A stretch of DNA of 21,038 bases from SIG588 sp045533175 (GCA_045533175.1 JAZSHJ010000059.1:1-21038), one strand, 5' to 3'; shown: positions 1 through 6,979, counted from the first letter of the stretch. The notes: generated by a model not told the origin, from the letters alone. Numbers and translations: made by a program.

Positions 1-1
1 C

Positions 2-28
2 CTTGAATCGTTGGGCTACAATTCGTAA
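2..28 (+). CDS. 3' end of an upstream gene (partial)
   Basis: A frame entering the window at base 2 reads LESLGYNS and then TAA at 26-28, leaving 21 bases before the next ATG. A ribosome binding site for the next gene (GGGAGG, about 8 bases before its ATG) lies directly after the stop, which is how genes are packed in the rest of this operon. The fragment is too short to identify. It would be the gene preceding the first oxidoreductase in the same transcript. Only eight codons are visible, so chance is possible. Confidence 0.35.
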   Translation, partial: LESLGYNS

Positions 29-49
29 GAAGATTGGGAGGATACGATC

Positions 50-1222
50 ATGGACAAAATCAAACTGGGTATTATCGGTGTGGGCAACATGGGTTCCACC
101 CACGTGAACAACTTGATGGACGGCAAGTGCCCCGAGATTGAATTGGTCGCGGTGGCGGATATTCGTCCCCAGCGTTTGGAATGGGCCAAGACAAAAGGAG
201 ATATCGCCTGCTTCAACACGGCGGAAGAGATGCTGGACAGCGGTCTTATCGATGCGGTTTTGGTCGCGGTGCCGCACTACGATCATCCCCGCTATGTGAT
301 GGAAGCGTTGAAGCGCGGCATCCACGCAATGTGCGAAAAGCCCGCGGGTGTGTACACGAAACAGGTGAAGGAAATGAACGCCGCCGCGAAAGAAGCGGGC
401 GTTACCTTCGGCATGATGTTCAATCAGCGCACCAACCCGATGTACATTAAAATGCACGATTTGGTGGCAAGCGGCGAACTGGGTGAGATCCACCGCACCA
501 ACTGGATCATCACCGACTGGTATCGTCCCCAGAGTTATTACAACAGCGGCGCATGGCGCGCCACCTGGAGTGGGGAAGGCGGCGGCGTTTTGCTTAACCA
601 ATGTCCGCATAACCTCGACTTGTGGCAATGGATCTGCGGTATGCCCAAGTCGGTGGATGTGAAACTGAATTTCGGCAAATGGCACGATATCGAAGTGGAA
701 GACGACGTGACCGCCTATGTGGAATATCCCAACGGCGCGTCGGGCTTGTTCATCACCTCCACGGGTGATTGCCCCGGTTCCAACCGCTTTGAAGTATGCT
801 GCGATCGCGGTACTGTGGTGGCGGAAGGCCGCACTTTGAAGATTACCCGACTGAAGGAAGCCATGAGCGAATACACGGGTGAAGAGCGCGGTGCGTTCAG
901 TTCCCCCTACCGTGAGGTGGAAACCATTACGTTCGATAACGACGGTGACCAGCACGTGGGTGTGCTCAACGCCTTTGCGGCGAACATCCTGCACGGCACT
1001 CCGCTGGTGGCGGACGGTACCGAAGGCATCAACGGCCTCACGATTTCCAATGCGATGCACCTCGCGGCCTTCACGGGACGCAAGGTGGAACTGCCGTTCG
1101 ATGACGAAGAGTACTACGAAGAGCTGATGAAGCGCGTGGCTACCTCTCGCCGCAAGGAAAACGTAAAAGAAGTGGTGTCGGATACCTCCTCTTCCTACAA
1201 AGGCACCAACGGTGAAAAATAA
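50..1222 (+). CDS. Gfo/Idh/MocA family NAD(P)-dependent oxidoreductase (first of tandem pair)
   Basis: This 390-residue protein is probably a cytosolic dehydrogenase that oxidises or reduces a hydroxyl of a sugar, cyclitol or glycoside with NAD(P). The N-terminal Rossmann fold starts with GIIGVGNMG (residues 7-15). The family signature Glu-Lys-Pro is at 96-98, where the Lys is the usual catalytic residue. The C-terminal alpha/beta domain carries GGGVLLNQCPHNLDLW, with the conserved His187 and Asp190. The start is fixed by GGGAGG 8 bases before ATG 50. The next gene begins 4 bases after the stop and encodes a close relative, so the two are co-transcribed and arose by duplication. An isomerase-like TIM-barrel gene follows. 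The substrate cannot be read from the sequence. Motifs such as PHYDHP and WYRPQSYYNSGAWRATW place both copies in one subfamily, distinct from the third Gfo protein at 19705. Confidence 0.93.
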   Translation: MDKIKLGIIGVGNMGSTHVNNLMDGKCPEIELVAVADIRPQRLEWAKTKGDIACFNTAEEMLDSGLIDAVLVAVPHYDHPRYVMEALKRGIHAMCEKPAGVYTKQVKEMNAAAKEAGVTFGMMFNQRTNPMYIKMHDLVASGELGEIHRTNWIITDWYRPQSYYNSGAWRATWSGEGGGVLLNQCPHNLDLWQWICGMPKSVDVKLNFGKWHDIEVEDDVTAYVEYPNGASGLFITSTGDCPGSNRFEVCCDRGTVVAEGRTLKITRLKEAMSEYTGEERGAFSSPYREVETITFDNDGDQHVGVLNAFAANILHGTPLVADGTEGINGLTISNAMHLAAFTGRKVELPFDDEEYYEELMKRVATSRRKENVKEVVSDTSSSYKGTNGEK

Positions 1223-1226
1223 GACG

Positions 1227-2396
1227 ATGGATATGGTAAGAATCGGTGTGATCGGCGTGGGCGGCATGGGTTCGGCTCACGCCCGTCACCTGTTTCGTGG
1301 TGGTGTGAACGGGGCGGTTCTTTCGGCTCTGTGTGATACCGATGCCGCCCGCCGCAAGGAACTGAAAGAGATTTTCCCCGATGTGCCGGTGTTTGAAAAC
1401 GCCGACGCGCTGTTTGCCGCCGCCGTGTGTGATGCGGTAATCATCGCTACCCCGCACTATTTTCACCCCGTTATCGGGTGTGAAGCGTTCCGTCACGGTT
1501 TGCACGTGCTGTCGGAAAAACCGATGGCAGTCGAGGCGAGTGAGGCACGCCGTTTTATCCGTGCGGCCGAGGAAAGCGGTCGGGCATTTTGTGTGATGTT
1601 CAATCAACGCACCGATCCGCTGTTTCAAAAGGCACGGGAACTGGTACAAAACGGCACGTTGGGTGAACTCAAGCGATACCATTGGATCATCACCAACTGG
1701 TATCGCACCCAAGCCTATTACGACAGCGGCTCTTGGCGCGCAACGTACGATGGTGAAGGCGGCGGTGTGCTGATGAATCAAGCACCGCACAATTTGGATC
1801 TGTGGCAATGGATCTGCGGTATGCCGCAGCGGGTGTATGCCCGCTGTCCCGTGGCGAAGTATCACCACATTGAGGTGGAGGATGAAGCGCTTATTCTCGG
1901 GGAATACGACAACGGACTGACGGCCGTGTTCCAAACCACAACGGGGGAATACCCCGGAACCAACCGCTTGGAGATCACAGGGGACGGCGGCAAACTGGTG
2001 TTGGAGGATGGCCGCTTGAAGCTGTGGCTCTTAAACGAGCGTGAACGGGACGTTTGTTTCACCGCCAAAGAAGGGTTCGTGCAGATTCCCATGAAATATG
2101 AGGAGATCACCGTGCCCACGGTCGAAAACGCGCATGGTGCGGTGCTTCAGAATTTTGTGGATCACATCTTAACGGGAGTGCCGCTTCTTTCGGACGGCCG
2201 CGAAGCGCTGAACGAAGTGATGCTGTGTAACGCGGCGTATTTGTCCGCGTGGAAGAACAGCATGGTGGAACTGCCGCCGGATGAAGCGGCGTTCGACCGT
2301 GAACTGGCGGCGCGCCGTGTAGGCTCGTCCGCCAAAACGGGCGTGTCCGCCCCGATGCACGACGGATATCAAACGCGCTGGCAGGTGCGTTGGTAA
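1227..2396 (+). CDS. Gfo/Idh/MocA family NAD(P)-dependent oxidoreductase (second of tandem pair)
   Basis: This is a 389-residue paralogue of the preceding gene. It has the same order of motifs: GVIGVGGMG (7-15), PHYFHP, Glu-Lys-Pro at 97-99, NWYRTQAYYDSGSWRATY, then GGGVLMNQAPHNLDLWQWICGMP. I chose ATG 1227 because its N-terminus (MDMVRIGVIG) lines up residue for residue with MDKIKLGIIG of the first copy. A GTG at 1212, overlapping the upstream stop, and an ATG at 1233 are alternatives, and no strong ribosome binding site decides between them. The weak site and 4-base gap suggest translation coupled to the upstream gene. The two copies differ most in the second half and the tail, so they may act on different substrates or form a hetero-oligomer. 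The TIM-barrel gene follows after 15 bases. The reaction is probably sugar or glycoside oxidation; the substrate is unknown. Confidence 0.92.
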   Translation: MDMVRIGVIGVGGMGSAHARHLFRGGVNGAVLSALCDTDAARRKELKEIFPDVPVFENADALFAAAVCDAVIIATPHYFHPVIGCEAFRHGLHVLSEKPMAVEASEARRFIRAAEESGRAFCVMFNQRTDPLFQKARELVQNGTLGELKRYHWIITNWYRTQAYYDSGSWRATYDGEGGGVLMNQAPHNLDLWQWICGMPQRVYARCPVAKYHHIEVEDEALILGEYDNGLTAVFQTTTGEYPGTNRLEITGDGGKLVLEDGRLKLWLLNERERDVCFTAKEGFVQIPMKYEEITVPTVENAHGAVLQNFVDHILTGVPLLSDGREALNEVMLCNAAYLSAWKNSMVELPPDEAAFDRELAARRVGSSAKTGVSAPMHDGYQTRWQVRW

Positions 2397-2411
2397 AAAG
2401 GAGTGAGTACT

Positions 2412-3137
2412 GTGAGAGAGTATGGTTTGCAGTTGTATTCGGTGAAAAGTCACATGGAAGCGGATATGGCGGCTACTTTGCGTGAGGTGGCGGCCATGGG
2501 GTATACCACGGTGCAACCCGCGGGGTTCTTCGGCAAAACGGCCGAAGAGTTTCGTGCGTTGTGCGAGCAAAACGGTCTTACCGTGTGCGGTTCACACAGC
2601 GGCTTCGGCGATTTGGTGAACGGCAAATGGGAAGAAACCGTGCAGTATTTCCGCACCATCGGGTGTAAAGATTTCATCGTTCCCGCCGCTCCGTGGGATA
2701 CGGCGGAAGGCCTTCGGGATACCATTGCCAAGTTGAACGAGTATCAGCCGATTTTGGCCGAGGCAGGTATCGAGTTGATGTATCACAACCATCATGGGGA
2801 ATTTATGCCCAACAAAGACGGACAGATCGCGCACGTGGAAATGCAAAAGAACACCTCCGTGAAGTTTGAGATCGACGTGTATTGGGCATATCGCGCCGGT
2901 GTGTCGCCGCTGTACGTTCTGGAACAGTTGCGTGACCGTATCACGGTGATTCACCTGAAAGACGGCACGATGGAACACGGCACGCCGCTTGGGCAAGGAG
3001 ATGTTCCCATTCGCGCCATCGTGGAATGGGCCGAAGCGCACGGCGTGGATATGATTGTGGAAAACGAACCTACCGCCGATGTGGAAATGAGCGAAGCCAA
3101 AATAAGCATCGACTTTTTGCGCAGTTTGGAAATGTGA
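2412..3137 (+). CDS. sugar phosphate isomerase/epimerase-type TIM-barrel protein (AP endonuclease 2 fold)
   Basis: This is a 241-residue cytosolic TIM-barrel protein of the xylose isomerase-like/AP-endonuclease-2 superfamily, slightly shorter than the usual 250-290. Likely metal ligands and catalytic residues are visible at the expected strands: YHNHHGEF (His125, His127, His128, Glu130), FEIDVYW (Asp155), IHLKD (His181, Asp184) and IVENE (Glu217, Glu219). The start is GTG 2412, preceded by AAGGAG at 2398-2403 with 8-base spacing. A GTG at 2403 would overlap that site and is unlikely. It closes an operon with two Gfo/Idh/MocA oxidoreductases. In gut bacteria this combination is known from inositol or sugar epimerisation and from pathways that oxidise C3 of a glycoside and then cleave it by elimination. 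Which applies here is not readable. A hairpin follows 3 bases after the stop. Confidence 0.85.
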   Translation: MREYGLQLYSVKSHMEADMAATLREVAAMGYTTVQPAGFFGKTAEEFRALCEQNGLTVCGSHSGFGDLVNGKWEETVQYFRTIGCKDFIVPAAPWDTAEGLRDTIAKLNEYQPILAEAGIELMYHNHHGEFMPNKDGQIAHVEMQKNTSVKFEIDVYWAYRAGVSPLYVLEQLRDRITVIHLKDGTMEHGTPLGQGDVPIRAIVEWAEAHGVDMIVENEPTADVEMSEAKISIDFLRSLEM

Positions 3138-3140
3138 TGA

Positions 3141-3170
3141 AAGGGATTCTTGCGGTTGCAAGAATCCCTT
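3141..3170 (+). terminator. hairpin terminator of the Gfo-Gfo-isomerase operon
   Basis: A 13-bp perfect stem (AAGGGATTCTTGC with its complement) and GGTT loop starts 3 bases after the isomerase stop. The downstream tract is only moderately T-rich (CTTCTTGTA), so it could also be a stabilising 3' hairpin. Its position argues for the end of the transcript. Confidence 0.75.
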
Positions 3171-3183
3171 CTTGTATAAGTAA

Positions 3184-3206
3184 AACCACGCGATGGTCGC
3201 GTGGTT
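3184..3206. repeat. inverted repeat, 10-bp perfect stem
   Basis: AACCACGCGA and its exact complement flank a TGG loop. It lies 14 bases after the operon terminator and has no T tract, so it is not an obvious second terminator. It is the first of the series of stems in this spacer. Confidence 0.7.
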
Positions 3207-3262
3207 CGATGAAGCTTATGGCGATGAGGGAGAAAGACACAAGGCCGCTTTCTGCCGGCGAT

Positions 3263-3297
3263 GTTGTTTGAAAATGGTCTTTCCATTTTCAAACAAC
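3263..3297. repeat. inverted repeat, 15-bp perfect stem
   Basis: GTTGTTTGAAAATGG and its exact complement flank the 5-base loop TCTTT. This is the longest stem in the spacer. A smaller relative of the same motif, ATGTTT-C-AAACAT, sits 11 bases further on at 3308-3320. Confidence 0.8.
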
Positions 3298-3357
3298 GAG
3301 AAGATGTATGTTTCAAACATGTCTTTATCGTCGAATCGCGCTCATGCCGCGCAGGCA

Positions 3358-3380
3358 CCGCTTTCTTTGAAAGAAAGCGG
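3358..3380. repeat. inverted repeat, 11-bp arms around one base
   Basis: CCGCTTTCTTT, a central G, then AAAGAAAGCGG. The sequence is an almost uninterrupted palindrome on both strands. As RNA, the innermost bases would have to open to form a loop. Confidence 0.75.
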
Positions 3381-3391
3381 GCAAAGAACGT

Positions 3392-3416
3392 GGGGAACCT
3401 TTCCGATAGGTTCCCC
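3392..3416. repeat. inverted repeat, 9-bp perfect stem
   Basis: GGGGAACCT and its complement AGGTTCCCC flank a 7-base loop. It is followed directly by the C-rich GCACCCCTCC stretch. A weaker 7-bp stem (CAAAGGG/CCCTTTG) lies at 3435-3457. Confidence 0.7.
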
Positions 3417-3637
3417 GCACCCCTCCCGAATGGCCAAAGGGTCTGCCCGCCCCTTTGAAATCCCGTCAACTTGTGTGGTGGCCCGCTGTTTTCTGCTACA
3501 CGAACCGCAAGCGACATCACATCCATTATCACCTGCAACCACCCCTTCTCAGGGGATCTGTCGAGGCGGCAAGACGGAGGGGGTAACGAAGCGGTGCACA
3601 ACATTTTTTCATTAATTTTTTATTCATTCAAAAGAAT

Positions 3638-3666
3638 TTGCATTTTTTGTAAGCCTGTGTTACACT
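3638..3666 (+). promoter_or_regulatory. sigma-70 type promoter for the cvpA-like gene
   Basis: TTGCAT at 3638-3643, a 17-base spacer and TACACT at 3661-3666, 44 bases ahead of the GTG start. The flanks are AT-rich. Confidence 0.65.
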
Positions 3667-3709
3667 AAAATAAAAAGCATATACTGTGTGATGTAAGGGG
3701 GGTAAGGCC

Positions 3710-4393
3710 GTGACAATGATAGCGGATGTGGTGTTTGCCGTGTTTGCTCTGTTCGTGGTATGGTTGTATGCCAAGCGTGGGGCTGTAATGTCGCTTTTCG
3801 GTGTCTTGTCGCTTGTGGCGTCCGCTATCGCCGCCTATGTTTTCGGCCCTGCCATCGGCACCACGATGATTGCACCGTTGCTCGGCGGAGTGGAAGAAAA
3901 GGTCTATGAACTACTGCTGGCGGCCGCCGTTTCGGCGGAAGAATCGGTGGACATTCACACGCTGTTCGCAGAACTTCCTCCGATATTTTCGGGGATGGAA
4001 GCGGCGGTGCAGAACGGTTTCGGTGTGATGGTGGCCACCACCGAAGAAAGCTTACGCAGTGTGGCGGGCGCTATTGCTTCGCCTGTGGTGGCGTATATTT
4101 CCCGCACCCTCGGGTGTATGCTTGTGTTTGCGGCGGTGAGCATTGCGTTGCTTTTTGCCAAACGACTGATCCGTCCCATTTTACGGTTCAGACCGTTGCG
4201 GGCGGTGGACCGTTTGTTGGGTGCGGTGCTGGGCGCCGTTGCGGCGGTGGTCTACGTGTGGGTGATCTGTCTGTTGCTCGGCGTGTTGCTGCAATGCGGC
4301 GTGATGAGTGAAGGCGGCGTGGCGGCGGATGCGCTGTCGCAATCGGCGGTGTATCGTTTCTTCTGCGGGCTGTCCCCGATCGGCACGATATAA
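3710..4393 (+). CDS. CvpA family integral membrane protein
   Basis: This 227-residue inner-membrane protein resembles the CvpA/colicin V production family, whose exact role in Firmicutes is unclear. Hydrophobic segments lie at about residues 3-20, 26-50, 130-150 and 165-195, with a polar, Glu-rich region (about 60-95) between the second and third. The basic stretch AKRLIRPILRFRPLRAVDRLLG just before the last segment is typical of the family. The GTG at 3710 is preceded by GGGGGGT with good spacing. An ATG two codons downstream (3716) has its own AAGG 8 bases upstream and is a real alternative. The gene stands alone between its own promoter and a bidirectional terminator, so its neighbours say nothing about its job. 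It is about 50 residues longer than the shortest CvpA proteins and matches clostridial versions. Confidence 0.8.
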   Translation: MTMIADVVFAVFALFVVWLYAKRGAVMSLFGVLSLVASAIAAYVFGPAIGTTMIAPLLGGVEEKVYELLLAAAVSAEESVDIHTLFAELPPIFSGMEAAVQNGFGVMVATTEESLRSVAGAIASPVVAYISRTLGCMLVFAAVSIALLFAKRLIRPILRFRPLRAVDRLLGAVLGAVAAVVYVWVICLLLGVLLQCGVMSEGGVAADALSQSAVYRFFCGLSPIGTI

Positions 4394-4404
4394 GTTCTAA
4401 AAGT

Positions 4405-4444
4405 AAAAAGATGTCCGACGTATGCGGTGTCGGACATCTTTTTT
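4405..4444. terminator. bidirectional terminator between cvpA-like gene and feo operon
   Basis: AAAAAGATGTCCGAC at 4405-4419 pairs with 4429-4443 across a 9-base loop, giving a 15-bp stem with T runs on both strands. It lies 11 bases after the cvpA-like stop. The stop of the minus-strand Cys-rich gene falls in its T run, so it ends both convergent transcripts. Confidence 0.9.
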
Positions 4445-4610
4445 ATTCGTCGGTATTTTGCTGTTGCTCACCGCCGTGACAGGCACCGTTACAGCAGTCG
4501 CTGTATGGGCAACCGATGCATTTTTTACCTTTCTTTTTGGATCGGTAGATATACAAAGCGGCCGCCCCGACGATCACGGTAAGCACGACCACCGCCGCAA
4601 TGGTTTCCAT
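4443..4610 (-). CDS. FeoB-associated Cys-rich membrane protein
   Basis: This 55-residue protein has one N-terminal membrane helix (METIAAVVVLTVIVGAAALY), a basic stretch RSKKKGKK and a Cys-rich tail C-IGC-PYSDCC-NGAC-HGG. The five Cys and one His sit at 31, 34, 39, 40, 44 and 45. This matches the small FeoB-associated proteins (Pfam family FeoB_associated) encoded downstream of feoB in many Firmicutes. They are thought to help FeoB in ferrous iron uptake, perhaps by binding iron at the inner face of the membrane; the mechanism is not established. The start is supported by AAAGGAG 8 bases before the ATG. The gene lies 18 bases downstream of feoB in the same direction and ends in the shared terminator, so it is the last gene of the feo operon. 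It is easily missed by callers because of its size. Confidence 0.9.
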   Translation of the reverse strand: METIAAVVVLTVIVGAAALYIYRSKKKGKKCIGCPYSDCCNGACHGGEQQQNTDE

Positions 4611-4628
4611 GTCGCCTACTCCTTTCCG

Positions 4629-6650
4629 TTAGTTGCCGCTTCTTATGGTTTTGCCCGTGCGAAGGAACAACCACGTCACAATCGAGATCATGACGAACAC
4701 GGCGGTCAATCCGGGTAGGAATCCCGCACCCACGTGTCCCGTGGCGGCAAGCGTGCCGATCTGATACACAAGGAACCCCACCGTGAATCCCGTGCCCAGT
4801 TGCAGGGCGATGCCGCCCCACAGCCATTTGGCACTCTTCATTTCGGCGTTCATCGCGCCAAGCGCCGCAAAGCAGGGGGGTGAGAAGAGGTTGAACATCA
4901 AATATGCGAGCGCCGCCGCTTTGGTGATGGCAAATACCGAAGCCGCTTCGGCCCCCGCCCCGTCCATCAAGGCGAGTTCTTCGGTGTTGATGAGGTTTTG
5001 AAGCCCCACGAAGCACACCGCCAGCGTCCCCACCACGTTTTCTTTTGCGATAAATCCCGTGATCGCCGCCGCAGCCAACTGCCACGAAACCACGCCTACG
5101 ACGGGAAACAAAAGGTAAGCAAACGGCCCCGCCACCGAAGCAAGGATAGAAGCGTCGGCGCTTGCGGCTTCGGTGAAGTTCCAAGTAAAGGATTGCATGA
5201 TCTGCACCACGGTGTTGCACAGCAAAATAACGGTGGCCGCTTTCACCACGTACGCCCATCCGCGATTGCACATCGACAGAAACGCGCGGCCGAAGGACGG
5301 CGCTTTGTATTCCGGCAACTCAATGATAAAGAAAGATTTGCGTGCACGGTTGCCTGTGATGCCGTTCACCAGCAAAGCGCCGATCAGAATGATCAGAATC
5401 CCTGCAAAATACATCAGCGTTCCCACCCAGGAGGCGTCGTCGAAAAACGCACCCGCAAACAGGCCGATCACGGGCAGCTTTGCCCCGCAGGGCATGAATG
5501 GGGCAAGCATCGCAGTCGCGCGGCGTTCCCGTTCGTCGCGAATGGTGCGGCAAGCCATCACGCCGGGAACGGCACATCCCGTGCCGATCACAAAGGGAAT
5601 GACGGATTTGCCCGAAAGTCCGACTTTTTTGAAGATCGGATCCAACACCACCGATACGCGCGCCATGTATCCGCAATCTTCCAGCAAGGCGATGAGAAAA
5701 TACATCACCATCACAAGCGGCAAAAAACCGACCACTGCACCTACACCGCCGATGATGCCATCCACCAGCAAAGCGGTGACCAAGGGGTTGGCATCGGCAA
5801 GCAGACCGCCCGCCCAATCGCCCAAGTGTTCAATAAGGGTGACAAGGCCGGGGACGACCGTGCCGTTCTTTAAGGTAAACCCATCGGCGATCCACGGGCC
5901 AATCCACGCCTGCGAGATCTGGAACACAAAAAACATCACAACCGCAAAAATGGGAATTCCCAACCACTTGTTGATCAGCACGGCATCCACCGCATCGTGA
6001 GACGTTTTGTCTTTTGTGAGCACCTTACGGGTTTCCACCTTCGCCACCAGTTGGTTCACAAAGGCGAAGCGACGGCGATCCGCCGCTTTCACCGCTTGTT
6101 TGTTCGTAAGGTCGAAAGGTTCTTCTGTATACGGCGATTTTTGCCCTTTGCCGAACACGGCGACCGCCGCTTTCACCACGTTTATGAGATCTTCGTGGTG
6201 ACTGTCGGTGGATACCGTTTGTATCACGGGGCATCCCAATGCCGCAGACAAAGCGGCGGTGTCAATCACCGTGTCTTTTCTCTTGTTGATGTCGCTTTTG
6301 TTCAGCGCCACCACCGTGGGGATTCCCAGTTCCAACAACTGGGTGGTCAAAAACAAACTGCGCCCCAGATTCGTTGCATCCACGATGTTCACCAAAACAT
6401 CGGGTTTTTCATTTTTTATGTAGGTGCTGGTAACGCTTTCTTCCGCCGTGAAGGGGGACATGGAATACGCGCCCGGCAAATCCACCGCTACAAGGCCGCT
6501 TTGCCCGTCGCAATACGCTTTCTTGATTGCACTTTCATTGCGTTCCACCGTCACGCCTGCCCAGTTGCCGACTTTTTCGTTGCGGCCGGTCAGCGCGTTA
6601 TACATCGTGGTTTTCCCGCTGTTGGGGTTTCCCGCAAACGCGATGCGCAT
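4629..6650 (-). CDS. feoB: ferrous iron transporter FeoB
   Basis: This 673-residue protein imports Fe2+ across the inner membrane. The N-terminal G domain shows G1 GNPNSGKT (7-14), G2 around VTVE (33-36), G3 DLPG (57-60) and G4 NKSD (117-120). A helical insert follows. From about residue 230 the membrane domain begins, with the two conserved gate regions: GCAVPGVMACRT...FMPCGAKLPV in the first and MFNLFSPPCFAALGAM in the second. The Cys residues of these gates are all present, so the protein looks intact. It is of normal length for the clostridial type, which lacks a C-terminal FeoC-like extension. GGGAGG lies about 10 bases before the ATG at 6650. It sits between feoA (upstream) and the Cys-rich gene (downstream). 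A palindromic operator-like site lies in its leader at 6685-6702. Confidence 0.97.
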   Translation of the reverse strand: MRIAFAGNPNSGKTTMYNALTGRNEKVGNWAGVTVERNESAIKKAYCDGQSGLVAVDLPGAYSMSPFTAEESVTSTYIKNEKPDVLVNIVDATNLGRSLFLTTQLLELGIPTVVALNKSDINKRKDTVIDTAALSAALGCPVIQTVSTDSHHEDLINVVKAAVAVFGKGQKSPYTEEPFDLTNKQAVKAADRRRFAFVNQLVAKVETRKVLTKDKTSHDAVDAVLINKWLGIPIFAVVMFFVFQISQAWIGPWIADGFTLKNGTVVPGLVTLIEHLGDWAGGLLADANPLVTALLVDGIIGGVGAVVGFLPLVMVMYFLIALLEDCGYMARVSVVLDPIFKKVGLSGKSVIPFVIGTGCAVPGVMACRTIRDERERRATAMLAPFMPCGAKLPVIGLFAGAFFDDASWVGTLMYFAGILIILIGALLVNGITGNRARKSFFIIELPEYKAPSFGRAFLSMCNRGWAYVVKAATVILLCNTVVQIMQSFTWNFTEAASADASILASVAGPFAYLLFPVVGVVSWQLAAAAITGFIAKENVVGTLAVCFVGLQNLINTEELALMDGAGAEAASVFAITKAAALAYLMFNLFSPPCFAALGAMNAEMKSAKWLWGGIALQLGTGFTVGFLVYQIGTLAATGHVGAGFLPGLTAVFVMISIVTWLFLRTGKTIRSGN

Positions 6651-6684
6651 AATCCTTTCCTCCCATCGTTGCGAGTTACATATC

Positions 6685-6702
6685 AGTTAGCCGAGGCTAA
6701 CT
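6685..6702. promoter_or_regulatory. palindromic operator between feoA and feoB
   Basis: AGTTAGCC-GA-GGCTAACT is a perfect 8+8 palindrome. It shares half-site sequence, spacing and length with the site at 6980-6997 ahead of feoA. The shape recalls DtxR/IdeR iron boxes (TTAGGnTAnCCTAA type). No convincing -35/-10 pair is visible next to it on the minus strand, so it may control an internal promoter I cannot recognise or act as a roadblock or leader hairpin. Confidence 0.7.
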
Positions 6703-6742
6703 TGCGGTTATAAAAAAACAGGTGCCGAGGGGTGATGGCTTT

Positions 6743-6955
6743 TTAAACCAGGATGCATTGTGCCAGCAGGTTATCGATGCTGTAACGTGCATCCTTGATG
6801 GATACGACACATCCGCCGCGCCGACGGGAAACCACGGTGATTACCTCGCCGCTGTAACAGCCGAGCGAAAACAGGAACGCGTCCATCTCGTCATCGCCGG
6901 TTTCCACCGTGCGGATGATGTATTCTTTCCCTTCCGTCACTTCGGTCAAATTCAT
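6743..6955 (-). CDS. feoA: FeoA family ferrous iron transport accessory protein
   Basis: This small cytosolic protein of 70 residues has the SH3-like FeoA fold and is thought to bind FeoB and modulate its transport. The sequence follows the family pattern: L/T-EV-x-EGKEYIIRTVETGDDEMDAFLFSLGCYSGEVITVV, then a basic turn RRRGGCVVSIKDARYSID and a hydrophobic end. Length is typical (70-80). It is the first gene of the operon, with a strong promoter 50-80 bases upstream and a purine-rich GAAGGGCGGG ahead of the ATG. FeoB starts 92 bases downstream of its stop, an unusually large gap that holds the second operator. Only one FeoA is present, whereas many clostridia have two in tandem. Confidence 0.92.
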   Translation of the reverse strand: MNLTEVTEGKEYIIRTVETGDDEMDAFLFSLGCYSGEVITVVSRRRGGCVVSIKDARYSIDNLLAQCILV

Positions 6956-6979
6956 GTTGTATCCCGCCCTTCGACCATG

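Larger units (their letters stand above)
3171..3637. other. non-coding, palindrome-rich spacer between two operons
   Basis: These 467 bases hold no credible gene. The open frames lack ribosome binding sites and family motifs and run through the repeats. The stretch contains at least six inverted repeats: 3184-3206, 3263-3297, 3308-3320, 3358-3380, 3392-3416 and 3435-3457. A GC-rich end follows (3541-3600, with CCCC-TTCTCA-GGGG). The density of perfect stems and the C/G-run composition (ACCCCTCC, GGAGGGGG) resemble the interspersed non-coding repeats common in clostridial genomes. That assignment is from memory of such elements and was not searched. The segment 3620-3637 is AT-rich and leads into the cvpA promoter. 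Confidence 0.6.

Noticed and set aside
1140..1934. Long minus-strand open frame opposite the second oxidoreductase
   Set aside because: Antisense to a gene with intact Gfo/Idh/MocA motifs; composition His- and Arg-rich and no ribosome site.
3171..3600. CRISPR array
   Set aside because: The repeats are inverted and of different sequences, not direct repeats with regular spacers, and no cas gene is present.
3193..3615. Possible 140-codon gene in the spacer
   Set aside because: It runs through several perfect palindromes, has no ribosome site and no family resemblance; it looks like a repeat read as protein.
4998..6000. Plus-strand open frames of 270-290 codons opposite feoB
   Set aside because: Shadow frames; feoB on the other strand has all G-domain and gate motifs.
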